Shown in pieces: positions 19,539 through 28,855 of a DNA stretch of 64,000 nt; the stretch's first letter is position 1; every line of letters starts with the position of its first letter. The position numbers and the translations under genes are program-made. The notes beneath the pieces are model-generated. The model saw only the letters and a list, made by a program, of their open reading frames with translations, searched no databases and had not been told where the DNA came from. The stretch is taken from NCBI RefSeq assembly GCF_900107775.1, contig NZ_FNRF01000001.1, positions 372,001-436,000 of the forward strand. Direction: 5' to 3'. Source of the DNA: Xylanibacter ruminicola. Lineage in GTDB: Bacteria; Bacteroidota; Bacteroidia; Bacteroidales; Bacteroidaceae.

Positions 19539-22500
19539 TTAGAAAGTGAAATTCAAACCAGCCATAAAGCTCTTAGCTGTGGGGTACGAACAATAGTTGT
19601 AACCTGGGGTGAAGGTACCACCGGCATAATCGACATTGTAACCCTTATAACCAGTGAAGGTAAAGAGGTTCTGTGCCGATACATAAAGGCGTACACCAGT
19701 TACATAGTTGGCGAACCACTTGTTTGGCAGGTTGCAGCCAAGTTCAACGTTGGCAATCTTCCAGTAAGCTGCGTTCTGAATCTGACGGCAGCTGAACAGG
19801 TCGTTCCAAGCCAGGGTAGCACTGTTTGAAAGATAAGTGCGGGGGATGTTTGACACGTAGGTTCCACCATCCCACTGGTTAGCACCGAGGATGTCAACAC
19901 TCTTGTTGCCATAGCCATAGCTTGAGTTCAGGGTGTTATAGAGATAATCGGTTACATGGTAGCCAAGTGCACCATAAGTAGAGATACTCAGATCGAAGAT
20001 CTTGTACTCGAGGTGTGCACTCAAACCAAAGTTAACCTTTGGCAGACCACTACCCAGAACCGTCTGGTCGTCGGCATTAATCTGGCCATCACCATTTACA
20101 TCGCGATAGTAGCAATCACCCACATTGGCTCCTGGCTGATACTCATTCAGTCCCTGAGCCTGTGCAAGGGCATTCAGCTGGTCGAGCTGCTCCTGGGTAC
20201 GGATGATACCCTGATAATCCCAACCGTAGAACTTACCTACTTCCTGACCAACCTCGGTGATATAAGCACCAGTGATATATTTCTCGGTACCGAAACCAAG
20301 CGATGTTACCTTGTTTTTCAAAGTGCTCAGATTGGCACTGATTTCGTGCTTCAGAGCATGGTCGCGGTTACGATAAGTAAGCGAGAACTCAAATCCACTG
20401 TTCTCCATCGAAGCTGCATTCATGGTAACCGAAGTATTGGCTACACCAGCACTGGCAGGTACAGGTACGTTATAGAGCAGATCCTGTGACTTATTCTTAT
20501 ACCACTCGGCAGTAAACTCGATGCGGTTGTTAAAGAAAGCCAGATCAAGACCAACGTTCATCGTCTTTCTCTTCTCCCAAGTCAGGTTCTCGTTCACGAA
20601 GGTTGAAACAGCCGAACCTGTGATAGGCTGGTTACCAAAGCTATAAGTCATGTTGTTACGGGCCATGGTAGCCTCGATAGCATAGTCGCCTACAGCAGCC
20701 TCGTAACCCAGCTCACCATAACTGGCGCGGAGCTTGAACATGTTAACGATGTCGCGATCGATGGGGAAGAACTTCTCCTTATCGAAACGCCAACCCAGAG
20801 ATACTGATGTGAAGGTATCCCAACGGATATCCTTTGACAAACGAGAGCTACCATCACGGCGTACGATACCAGAGATGAGGTACTTACCGTCGAAATCATA
20901 GTTCAAACGAGCCAGGTAAGAAGCCAGTGTGTGCTTGTACTCATAGCTGTCGGCACTCCAAGAACTGGCATTCTGCAACTGCAGGAAATAAGGTTGCGAC
21001 AGGTTTACACCAGTGGCCGACTGTGTCTGAGTATTCTCCTCCTGATAAGTCTGACCAACAACGATATTAGCATGATGCAAACCAATGGTACCATCATAGG
21101 TAAGTGTATTCTCAATCAGTGCATCGGTGTACTTACGATGAGCCTTAGTCAGACGCTCGTTCTCCTTAGCCAGATATACACGGTTACTCTGTATCCAAGC
21201 AGGAATCCAAGTCTTGTCGTTGCATGATGTGGTGCTATAAGACAGGTTAATTCTATATGTGAGCTGATGGTTCTTGCTCTTGATACCAACCATCGACAGC
21301 AGATCAACATCGGCCGAAGCTGTACCAACAAAGCGATCGACGATGGTATTACGAGTAAGCATCTTATTGATCAGCAGTGGGTTCATGGCCGAAATATCAC
21401 CATGTACAGTATCATAGTAAACACCATAGCCATAAGCATCGTACTTGTAGCCACTGGCAGAGCCTACCACATCATCGAGTACCCATGTTGAAGCGTCGTA
21501 AGCCTTAATGGTGGGCTGCATATTGAGCACACCACCCAGCACATTACCCAGATTACCATACAAACCCTGTACATACTCATTGGCATTAGATACAGCCAGA
21601 TTGTCCTGATCAGAGTGAGAATAAACAAGACTGGTACGGAACTTCACGAACTTTGTATCCATCGTGTTGTTAACACGAGCAGTATAACGCTCGAAGTTAG
21701 GACCTGCACCCTCAAGGGTACCCTTCTGATTATAGTAATCAAGACTTATATTATAGGTATTATTAATACCACCACCACTCAGGTTCACGCTGTGGTTCTG
21801 ACGGATACCTGTTTTGAAAGCCTCTGCCAACCAGTCGGTATTAGTATTATCACGGAAGTGATAGTAACCATCGGCACCCAAACTGTAACCACCAGGAACA
21901 GGAATACCTGCATTTTCGGCAGCAATACCCAAATAGCGACTATACTGCTCGGCATTGGTCAGATCGTAAACACCTGTTTGGATCTTATCCACACCGAAGT
22001 AACCTTTATAATCAACCTTCAGTGGTTGCTCCTTCTTACCGCCCTTTGTAGTGATGATTACCACACCATTAGCAGCACGGCTACCATAGATAGCACCGGC
22101 AGAAGCATCCTTGAGAACCTGAATAGTCTCGATATCGTTTGGAGAGAAATCACGAATACTGGTACCAACAGGCACACCATCGACAACGTACAGAGGTGCA
22201 GTGCTACCAAAGCTACCGATACCACGAATACGCACCGTTGGGTCGGCACCAGGCTGACCATCGGAGGTAATCTGCACACCAGCAACCTTACCTTCTAGCA
22301 TTGAAGAAATGTTAGAGTGTGAAACTCGCTTCAACTCGTCGGCATTCACAATTGATACAGAACCAGTAAGGTCGGCTTTCTTCTGTACACCATAACCTAC
22401 CACTACCACCTGATCGAGCAACATAGCATCACTTTCCATTTCAATAGTTTCAATGATCGCGCGTCCGCGTACAGCTATTTCACGATCTTTGTAACCTACG

Positions 22501-22754
22501 TAGCTTACCACGAGTGTACCATTGGCGGGTGCATCGATAGTAAACTTTCCGTCGAAGTCGGTAATGACACCATTCTGTGCCCCCTTCAACTTCACTGTAG
22601 CACCAATGAGTGGTTCTCCCTCTTGGTCTACAACCTGGCCGCTAACCTTAATAGTTTGCTGTGCCACTAATGCCATGGCAGGCACCGGATAAGCCGACAG
22701 GCCGCCCAGCATACCTAACGCAAGCATCGCAGAGAATAATACATGTTTTCTCAT
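19539..22754 (-). CDS. SusC-like TonB-dependent outer-membrane receptor (arabinan locus)
   Basis: A 1071-residue protein with a signal peptide, an N-terminal carboxypeptidase-regulatory-like domain (KVSGQVVDQEGEPLIGATVKLKG), the SusC plug signature (SDAMLLDQVVVVGYGVQKKADLTGS, VAGVQITSDGQPGADPTVRIRGIGS, APLYVVDGVP, GSRAANGVVIITTKGG) and a 22-strand barrel ending in FMAGLNFTF. It imports oligosaccharides powered by TonB. With the SusD, the SGBP and three GH43 genes behind it on the same strand, arabinan fragments are the likely cargo. Transcription probably starts at the -7 element at 22810-22817, with operator-like repeats upstream. Confidence 0.97.
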   Translation of the reverse strand: MRKHVLFSAMLALGMLGGLSAYPVPAMALVAQQTIKVSGQVVDQEGEPLIGATVKLKGAQNGVITDFDGKFTIDAPANGTLVVSYVGYKDREIAVRGRAIIETIEMESDAMLLDQVVVVGYGVQKKADLTGSVSIVNADELKRVSHSNISSMLEGKVAGVQITSDGQPGADPTVRIRGIGSFGSTAPLYVVDGVPVGTSIRDFSPNDIETIQVLKDASAGAIYGSRAANGVVIITTKGGKKEQPLKVDYKGYFGVDKIQTGVYDLTNAEQYSRYLGIAAENAGIPVPGGYSLGADGYYHFRDNTNTDWLAEAFKTGIRQNHSVNLSGGGINNTYNISLDYYNQKGTLEGAGPNFERYTARVNNTMDTKFVKFRTSLVYSHSDQDNLAVSNANEYVQGLYGNLGNVLGGVLNMQPTIKAYDASTWVLDDVVGSASGYKYDAYGYGVYYDTVHGDISAMNPLLINKMLTRNTIVDRFVGTASADVDLLSMVGIKSKNHQLTYRINLSYSTTSCNDKTWIPAWIQSNRVYLAKENERLTKAHRKYTDALIENTLTYDGTIGLHHANIVVGQTYQEENTQTQSATGVNLSQPYFLQLQNASSWSADSYEYKHTLASYLARLNYDFDGKYLISGIVRRDGSSRLSKDIRWDTFTSVSLGWRFDKEKFFPIDRDIVNMFKLRASYGELGYEAAVGDYAIEATMARNNMTYSFGNQPITGSAVSTFVNENLTWEKRKTMNVGLDLAFFNNRIEFTAEWYKNKSQDLLYNVPVPASAGVANTSVTMNAASMENSGFEFSLTYRNRDHALKHEISANLSTLKNKVTSLGFGTEKYITGAYITEVGQEVGKFYGWDYQGIIRTQEQLDQLNALAQAQGLNEYQPGANVGDCYYRDVNGDGQINADDQTVLGSGLPKVNFGLSAHLEYKIFDLSISTYGALGYHVTDYLYNTLNSSYGYGNKSVDILGANQWDGGTYVSNIPRTYLSNSATLAWNDLFSCRQIQNAAYWKIANVELGCNLPNKWFANYVTGVRLYVSAQNLFTFTGYKGYNVDYAGGTFTPGYNYCSYPTAKSFMAGLNFTF

Positions 22755-22809
22755 TTGCTAATTGTTTTAAGTTTTAATTGAATTAGTTAAAATTTGAAAT
22801 AATCTGGCG

Positions 22810-22817
22810 CAAAGATA
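22810..22817 (-). promoter_or_regulatory. -7 promoter element of the susCD operon
   Basis: Minus strand TATCTTTG, a perfect TAnnTTTG, 55 bases upstream of the susC ATG. The 21-bp-period direct repeat begins 20 bases further upstream, where the -33 region would be. Confidence 0.7.
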
Positions 22818-22837
22818 CTGATATATAACAATGCGAT

Positions 22838-22874
22838 GGTGGACAAAACGATTAATAAGGTGGACAAAACGATT
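22838..22874. promoter_or_regulatory. Operator-like direct repeat upstream of susC
   Basis: Two identical copies of GGTGGACAAAACGATT lie at 22838-22853 and 22859-22874, a period of 21 bases. This is the geometry of AraC-family half-sites, and the adjacent gene encodes a membrane-anchored AraC-type regulator. Role inferred. Confidence 0.65.
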
Positions 22875-22904
22875 TTTGTCCTCCAGTATACATATTTTCC
22901 ACTT

Positions 22905-22943
22905 CTTGAGATATATCAAGACCTATCCCTGAGCTAAATCAAG
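22905..22943. promoter_or_regulatory. Two CRP/FNR-like palindromes upstream of susC
   Basis: 22905-22920 reads CTTGAGATATATCAAG, a perfect palindrome in its arms (CTTGA/TCAAG). A related copy, CCTGAGCTAAATCAAG, lies at 22928-22943 and both are followed by ACC. The arms resemble CRP/FNR-family sites. The second copy reaches into the end of the regulator gene. Confidence 0.5.
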
Positions 22944-25860
22944 ACCAAGAACTAGGATTGACACCATACATCTTAGTGAAGCAACGAGTAAAGTATTTGG
23001 GATCATTAAAGCCTACAGCATAGGCAATCTCGGTAATGTTACGGTTAGTGGTTTTAGACGACAACATCTCCTTAGCCATATTCAAGCGGTAATTGCGGAT
23101 GAACTGTCCGACAGGCAGTCCGGCCTCGGCATTAAGATGCTTACTGGCCACGCTACGACTCATGCCTAAGGCATCGCAGAACTCCTGTACGCCGAATTCT
23201 GAGTCCATATAATGTGCTTCCATAATATCCATCACACGTTCCATAAAAGGTCGGGTACTTTTAAGTTGTTCTTCCTTATCGGCCTCAACGCTCTTTGATA
23301 CGCTCTGCTTGTAGCGTTCCTGATTATCTAAGATATTCTGAATACGTGACTGCAACTGACGCGGGTCGTCGGATTCTTCCAACACCTTACGGATAGGAGT
23401 AATGAGCTGCTCGGCCTCACGACGCTTGACAATAGTAGCCCACCTATTATATAAGTACACCATGAGTACTACAAACAGAATGCTTAACAGCAGGCGGAAC
23501 CACCAGCTGCGCCAGAAGTAGGGTTTCACCACCACCTCGATTGAGATAGTGTCGCCCTCGCCTGCCATCTGTACCGACTTGTATTTTACTTCAAAGGTAT
23601 AATTACCTGCAGGCAAAACACTATATCGCACAGAATGCTGGCCAGGTTTCAATACTTCCCAATCGTTATCGAGTCCTTTCATACGGTAACTATACACGCC
23701 CTGCATCTCATACCCATAGTCAAGTGCCGAGAAATCGATAGAGAAGGAACGATGGCCCTCTTTCAGCCATATGGTGTTAGCCACCGAGATATCTTCTGAA
23801 AGATAATCGCTACCTGCGATAGCTTCCTGATTATCAACCATCAGATGCGTAAACGTAAGATGACCGTGGTAATGTGTATCGGAATTATCATCCAACATCT
23901 CAATCAAACCAGCCTCACTACCCAGACAAATATTACCTGCAGCATCCTTCACAGCAGAGTTCCAATAGAAATGCGGACTAATAAGACCGTCGTACTGTGA
24001 GTAGTTGGTAAATGCCTGCAATTTAGGATCATAAACCGACAAACCATTCTGGGTGGTAATCCACAGGCGCCCATTACGATCCTCAACAATACCTTTCACG
24101 CCATTATACACCAGACCATTTTCCTGGGTCAGCACTTCAAAACGCTCATCACCATTCTCATCCTGTACACGTTTATAGAGTCCGTAACCGTTACTACCCA
24201 ACCACAGCGTACCATCGCTGGTTTCGCAGAACGAGGATATCTTATCAACGATTTTTGATGTAGGATCGGCCAAAAGATGGCGGATATTGCGAGTTGCAAA
24301 CTGTCCATTCTTCTCTGATTTCAAATCGACGATCACAACACCTTGCATGCAACCCATCCACAAGTTACCATCGCGCGTTACGATCGAACCAATACAACCT
24401 CGCACCAACTGGCACTCTTCGAATGGTTCTATCAACTGTTTGTTTTTAAAACTATAGAAGAACAATCCATCGTTACTACCAATCCACATGCCGCCGTTAA
24501 TGGCATCGTAAGCCATGGCGCCGATATAATTGGTTAACCGGGCCTGTTCAGCAGGCAGCTCAAGACGGACAATGGTTTGAGGATTCTTCATATCAATCCA
24601 GCAAACGCCCCCACCCCAAGTACCAATCCATAATCGACCGTAAGCATCGGCAGTTAATGTTGATACACTATTATGTGGTAAGGCCGAGTTGGTCTTGGTA
24701 TAATGAATAAAACTACGCTCGCCCTTGATTCTGCGGTTCAGCCCACCTTCAACAGTACCCACCCACAGCGTACCATCAGGGGCAGCATACATAGCATTAA
24801 CCGGATTGGGTGATAGCGAACCGGGATCCTGCGAATGCACACTATTCTGCAGCAGCAACTGTCTGGGAACCAATCGGATAACACCACCAGCCTCGGTACC
24901 AACGTATATCAGACCGTCGTTTACCAACAGACAATGAACAAAATCGTTCTTTAATGGCGGTGTGCTGGCCTGTGTCCAAGCCGTAAAGGTGCCCGACTTA
25001 TCGTCGTATATGTTCACACCGCATAGCGAACCCACCAACAATGTGTTATCTGGCATCAGGGCAAGACTCGACAGGAACTCGTGCGAGAGATGCTGAATGG
25101 GTGTCTGATCCAATCGCTGCAGATATGGATCGTAGCGGAAGAGACCATGGTTAGTGGTGAGCCAAATAGTATTACCTCGCTTCAGGATATCGGTAATATA
25201 AAGACCATACAAAGGATGGAGCAAGGTGGATATCTCTTCTCTTACCAATTTGCCATTCTTCTCAACCATTCGATAGAGTCCATAATCGATACCTACCCAA
25301 GGTTTACCATTACCCTCAACATCACAAATGCATATCTCGGGGGTGTTACCTCGATACTGATATGAGGCAATATGAGCTACGCTACCATCTTCAGCAAAAG
25401 TAATGAGATTAACACGCTTATCGGTTATCAGCCATATACGTCCAAGAGCATCGCAATAGGATTTCACACCCGATTGGGACAATAATGCAGCTATATCGGC
25501 CTTAGGAGATTTTGGAACGGTGGTAAGCATGGTACGCAGGTCGATGACATTGGTTCCTTCGTCGAAAGTAACCCATAAGCGTTTAAAGCGGTCTTCTGCA
25601 ATCGACTTGCACGACAAACTCTTCAGACCGAGCATCGGCGACATCATACCATAACCATCGTAACGCACTAATCCGCCACCATATGTTGCTATCCACAAAA
25701 AACCATTAGAATCGGTATAGAGCGAACTGACATTGTTGTGCGGCAACCCATTCTCGAGGTTGATATACGACAGATTATACCGCTCAGTTAATATGTTGCC
25801 GCTGGCCAACATGGTCAGCGACAACATACAAGAAAGTATAATCGCCGTTAATCGATTCAC
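22939..25860 (-). CDS. Membrane-spanning regulator: propeller sensor, Y_Y_Y domain and AraC-type DNA-binding domain, no kinase
   Basis: A 973-residue protein starting at GTG 25860, whose GTGA overlaps the MFS stop codon. After a signal sequence come about 14 propeller blades of the two-component regulator type (NNVSSLYTDSNGFLWIATYGGGLVRYDG; GRLWITTQNGLSVYD), a Y_Y_Y domain (about 690-760, YSYRMKGLDNDWEVL..PAGNYTFEVKYK), one membrane helix (WWFRLLLSILFVVLMVYLYN) and a short cytoplasmic linker. The last about 100 residues are an AraC helix-turn-helix (FGVQEFCDALGMSRSVASKHLN; ITEIAYAVGFNDPKYFTRCFTKMYG). Classical hybrid two-component systems add a histidine kinase and receiver here and reach about 1350 residues; both are absent. 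It probably senses arabinan oligosaccharides and activates susC. Confidence 0.92.
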   Translation of the reverse strand: MNRLTAIILSCMLSLTMLASGNILTERYNLSYINLENGLPHNNVSSLYTDSNGFLWIATYGGGLVRYDGYGMMSPMLGLKSLSCKSIAEDRFKRLWVTFDEGTNVIDLRTMLTTVPKSPKADIAALLSQSGVKSYCDALGRIWLITDKRVNLITFAEDGSVAHIASYQYRGNTPEICICDVEGNGKPWVGIDYGLYRMVEKNGKLVREEISTLLHPLYGLYITDILKRGNTIWLTTNHGLFRYDPYLQRLDQTPIQHLSHEFLSSLALMPDNTLLVGSLCGVNIYDDKSGTFTAWTQASTPPLKNDFVHCLLVNDGLIYVGTEAGGVIRLVPRQLLLQNSVHSQDPGSLSPNPVNAMYAAPDGTLWVGTVEGGLNRRIKGERSFIHYTKTNSALPHNSVSTLTADAYGRLWIGTWGGGVCWIDMKNPQTIVRLELPAEQARLTNYIGAMAYDAINGGMWIGSNDGLFFYSFKNKQLIEPFEECQLVRGCIGSIVTRDGNLWMGCMQGVVIVDLKSEKNGQFATRNIRHLLADPTSKIVDKISSFCETSDGTLWLGSNGYGLYKRVQDENGDERFEVLTQENGLVYNGVKGIVEDRNGRLWITTQNGLSVYDPKLQAFTNYSQYDGLISPHFYWNSAVKDAAGNICLGSEAGLIEMLDDNSDTHYHGHLTFTHLMVDNQEAIAGSDYLSEDISVANTIWLKEGHRSFSIDFSALDYGYEMQGVYSYRMKGLDNDWEVLKPGQHSVRYSVLPAGNYTFEVKYKSVQMAGEGDTISIEVVVKPYFWRSWWFRLLLSILFVVLMVYLYNRWATIVKRREAEQLITPIRKVLEESDDPRQLQSRIQNILDNQERYKQSVSKSVEADKEEQLKSTRPFMERVMDIMEAHYMDSEFGVQEFCDALGMSRSVASKHLNAEAGLPVGQFIRNYRLNMAKEMLSSKTTNRNITEIAYAVGFNDPKYFTRCFTKMYGVNPSSWS

Positions 25861-27158
25861 TTTTTAGTCTTGATATTGAACACGGCACAGGCACCGGCAA
25901 ACAATAGGACACCTGATACAATCATCATATAGGCCTGGTTGCTACCAACAAGTGTGAGGATAGAGCCACCCAACAAGGCTGCTACAATCTGAGGCACACA
26001 AATGGTTCCGTTGAAGAGTCCGAGATAAGCACCCATGTGACCATAGCCCTGGAGGGCATTGGTGACCAGTGTGAACGGACATGCCAACTGGGCAGCCCAA
26101 GCACAACCAATAAGCAAGAACGGTACAATCTGCAGGTACTGACCAGGACAGAATGGAATAAGTGCAAAGCCTAAGCCTCCCAACGCCATGCTGACAGCAT
26201 AAGCCAGTTTGATACTCTTGAAGCGTGGAATAAGAGCAGCCCAAGCTACCGAACTCATGGCCTGAATGGCATAAAGCACACCCGTCCAGTTACCAGCCAC
26301 CTGATAAGCCTCGCTAGCAGAATCGGCAGTATCCCAAACCGTAATCGACACGGCATCAACCACATATGTCCACATATAAAGGAAAGCAGCCCAGCTGAAG
26401 AACTGTACCAAGCCGATACGCCAGAATGCCGTAGGAGCATTCTTAAGCAATACGAACCAGTTGCCAGAATCTTCTTTCTCGTTAGATACAGGATTGTATT
26501 CGGCATACTCCTCAGGCGACCACTCCTTGACTTTGAGCGTAGTATAGATAACGCAGAGAATAAGAATGGCAGCACCAATATAGAACGACCAAATAACCGT
26601 ATCGGGCACAACGCCTTCGGGAGCCACATTATTCAGACCAATCCATGCAAATATAAACGGGAACAGGAAGCCCACTACACTACCCGCGTTACACAGGAAC
26701 GACTGGATAGAGTAAGCTTTACCCTTTTGCTCTTCATTTACCATGTCGCCCACCATCATCTTAAATGGCTGCATGGCCATATTGATACTAGTATCGAGCA
26801 ACATCAGCATGAGCAAACCGAATATCATTACCATCGAAATGCTAAGGCCTAACGAACCAGCATTTGGTAACAGACACATCACAGCCACAGCCGTCAGGGC
26901 ACCAATAAACAGATAAGGTATACGACGACCGAAACGAGTCCAAGTTCTATCACTCAGTGTACCCACGATAGGCTGCACCAGAATACCCATCAACGGGGGT
27001 AATATCCAGAAGAAACTCAGAGAGTGAGGATCGGCACCTAACGTGCGGAAGATACGTGAAATATTAGCACTCTGCAGAGCATAAGCAATCTGCACGCCAA
27101 AGAATCCGAAACTCAGATTCCACAATTTCCAAAAAGACAAATCAGGTTTTTGTTTCAT
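25857..27158 (-). CDS. MFS sugar transporter (GPH/SLC45-like)
   Basis: A 433-residue inner-membrane protein with about 12 hydrophobic helices. The motif GTLSDRTWTRFGRRIPYLFIGA between helices 2 and 3 is the MFS loop signature in the form found in sucrose/maltose-type (SLC45-like) and GPH transporters. FWKLWNLSFGFFGVQIAYALQSANISRIF at the N-terminus is typical of that group. Genes of this kind in glycan loci carry the released mono- or disaccharide into the cytosol; arabinose or an arabino-oligosaccharide is the guess from context. It lies between the LacI gene and the AraC-type regulator gene, overlapping the latter by 4 bases, so the two are probably translationally coupled. Confidence 0.85.
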   Translation of the reverse strand: MKQKPDLSFWKLWNLSFGFFGVQIAYALQSANISRIFRTLGADPHSLSFFWILPPLMGILVQPIVGTLSDRTWTRFGRRIPYLFIGALTAVAVMCLLPNAGSLGLSISMVMIFGLLMLMLLDTSINMAMQPFKMMVGDMVNEEQKGKAYSIQSFLCNAGSVVGFLFPFIFAWIGLNNVAPEGVVPDTVIWSFYIGAAILILCVIYTTLKVKEWSPEEYAEYNPVSNEKEDSGNWFVLLKNAPTAFWRIGLVQFFSWAAFLYMWTYVVDAVSITVWDTADSASEAYQVAGNWTGVLYAIQAMSSVAWAALIPRFKSIKLAYAVSMALGGLGFALIPFCPGQYLQIVPFLLIGCAWAAQLACPFTLVTNALQGYGHMGAYLGLFNGTICVPQIVAALLGGSILTLVGSNQAYMMIVSGVLLFAGACAVFNIKTKK

Positions 27159-27159
27159 A

Positions 27160-27184
27160 TCTCTTAATTCTTAGTTCTCAATTA
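27160..27184. repeat. Short iterated repeat in the LacI-MFS gap
   Basis: TCTCTTAATTCTTAGTTCTC then AATTA: iterated TTAATTCTTAGTTCT words (minus strand AGAACTAAGAATTAAGAG) fill the 23-base gap. Confidence 0.55.
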
Positions 27185-28207
27185 TTTGGTTGTTCCTCGT
27201 ACAACGAGACGGGTTTTAACCACGCGTTTCTCAATCTTCTCGAGCGGCGACAGGCCTTCGACCTTATCCATCAGAATGGTAGCTGCTTCCTCGCCCACAC
27301 GATGACCACGCTGTTCGACGGTAGTCAGCATCGGATCGCAGGCCACTGCACGCTGGCCATTTGTAAAGCCACATATCTGCACGTCATCTGGCACTCTGAA
27401 TCCTGCATGCTTTACAGTATAGAGTACACCGATGGCCGTATCGTCATTCACTGCAAAATAGCCATCCGGCGGATTTTCCATCGCCATCAGTTTTGGCGTA
27501 AGTTCCTCGGCTTCGGCACGGTTATCGCACACCTGCACAATACTCTCATCAATCTGCATACCATGACTCAACAAGGCATCCTTATAACCGTTAAATCGGT
27601 TCTTGGATATCTCGAGCTGCAGCGGACCACCATAGAAAGCAATACGTTTGCAGCCCGACTCTATCAGGTAACTAACGGCGTTCATGGCACCCATATAGTC
27701 ATCTACCACCACACGACTGGCGTTTACACCCGTACATATTCTATCGTAGAACACGATGGGCACACCAGCATCAATCAACTTTTGATAGTGATCGTAGTTC
27801 TTGGTATCCTTGGCTTGCGACACAATAACACCGCACACCTTAAAGCGATGGAAGTTATCACATATCTGTGCCTCACGCTCGTACTGTTCGCCACTAAGCG
27901 CCACCATAATACGATAGCCACGGGCAGCAGCAGCCTCCTCGATACCTGTAAGGATGGACGAGAAATAATAATGCGTGAACTCTGGTACGATTACACCAAT
28001 AATACGCTGAGGCATAACACGACTATGTCGAAGAGCCTCGCCAATGGCATTGGGATAGAAATTATGCTCGCGTGCAAACTGCTGGATAGCCCTGCGACGT
28101 TCTTCACTGATACGGGGCGAATCCTTGAGTGCACGCGACACGGTTGCCACGGAAATACCAAACTCCCGTGCGATATCCTTCATTGTCATTGGCGCCTTTT
28201 CTTCCAT
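27182..28207 (-). CDS. LacI-family transcriptional regulator
   Basis: The frame extends to 28258 but a -7 promoter element at 28230-28237 lies inside that extension, so ATG 28207 (MEEKAPMTMKDIAREF) is taken as start; 341 residues. The N-terminal helix-turn-helix is clear (MKDIAREFGISVATVSRALKDSPRIS), with the hinge LRHSRVMPQ, followed by the periplasmic-binding-protein-like effector domain (RIIGVIVPEFTHYYFSSILTGIEEAA; GYFAVNDDTAIGVLYTVKHAGFRVPDDVQICGFTN). Such regulators respond to a cytosolic sugar. It is first of a string leading to MFS, AraC-type regulator and susC on the same strand, suggesting control of the transporter and perhaps of itself. Confidence 0.93.
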   Translation of the reverse strand: MEEKAPMTMKDIAREFGISVATVSRALKDSPRISEERRRAIQQFAREHNFYPNAIGEALRHSRVMPQRIIGVIVPEFTHYYFSSILTGIEEAAAARGYRIMVALSGEQYEREAQICDNFHRFKVCGVIVSQAKDTKNYDHYQKLIDAGVPIVFYDRICTGVNASRVVVDDYMGAMNAVSYLIESGCKRIAFYGGPLQLEISKNRFNGYKDALLSHGMQIDESIVQVCDNRAEAEELTPKLMAMENPPDGYFAVNDDTAIGVLYTVKHAGFRVPDDVQICGFTNGQRAVACDPMLTTVEQRGHRVGEEAATILMDKVEGLSPLEKIEKRVVKTRLVVRGTTK

Positions 28208-28229
28208 CGGTTTCCAATTATTCCGTGTG

Positions 28230-28237
28230 CAAAGATA
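28230..28237 (-). promoter_or_regulatory. -7 promoter element of the lacI-type gene
   Basis: Minus strand TATCTTTG (TAnnTTTG), 22 bases upstream of ATG 28207; this placement decides the start codon. Confidence 0.65.
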
Positions 28238-28279
28238 ATAAATCTTTGCGAAAAGCATCCTAAAATATCAAAAAAAATA

Positions 28280-28855
28280 TCAGTACAGCAGCAATAACCC
28301 CGCAAACGCAGCATAGCAGATCATGCGGATGGGATTGATTTTAAGATAGCCTGTACCAAAAGCGGTAGCTACAAAAAGGGCGCAACTGATACCAAACTGC
28401 CAGGGATTCTCGATAGGTGTAGAGAAGTTCTCGGTGTTACAAAGCAACAGGGTGGCAGCAGCCAACAGACCTACAACAGCTGGGCGCAAACCAGTAAAAA
28501 TCGACTGTACCAGCGGGGTGTTCATGTACTTCATAAACATCTTGCTGATAAGTATCATCAGGATAAGCGATGGCAACACCAAGGCAAAGGTAGCTGTAGC
28601 AGAACCCAGAATAGACACCAGATGGCCATAACCCGCATTATGGATGGCGGTATAACCACAGTAAGTGGCCGAGTTGATGCCGATAGGACCAGGCGTCATC
28701 TGAGAGATGGCTACGATATCGGTAAATTCTGATGTTGAGAGCCAATGATGCGCCTCGACCGTTTCGTGCTGAATGAGTGAAAGCATACCATAACCTCCAC
28801 CAAAGCCAAAAAGACCTATCTCAAAAAATGTGATAAATAAACTAACGAAAATCAT
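28280..28855 (-). CDS. Chromate transporter family protein, second half-gene
   Basis: A 191-residue membrane protein with the chromate-transporter (CHR) half-domain: FFEIGLFGFGGGYGMLSLIQHE, then DIVAISQMTPGPIGINSATYCGY and FTGLRPAVVGLLAAATLLL. CHR proteins occur either as one long chain or, as here, as two short homologous halves that presumably form a heterodimer. Family members export chromate, but many have unknown natural substrates. The ATG overlaps the stop of the partner gene (ATGA). Confidence 0.9.
   Translation of the reverse strand: MIFVSLFITFFEIGLFGFGGGYGMLSLIQHETVEAHHWLSTSEFTDIVAISQMTPGPIGINSATYCGYTAIHNAGYGHLVSILGSATATFALVLPSLILMILISKMFMKYMNTPLVQSIFTGLRPAVVGLLAAATLLLCNTENFSTPIENPWQFGISCALFVATAFGTGYLKINPIRMICYAAFAGLLLLY

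Noticed and set aside
28208..28258. N-terminal extension of the LacI-type protein (17 residues)
   Set aside because: The -7 promoter element lies inside it, so it would not be transcribed in full.
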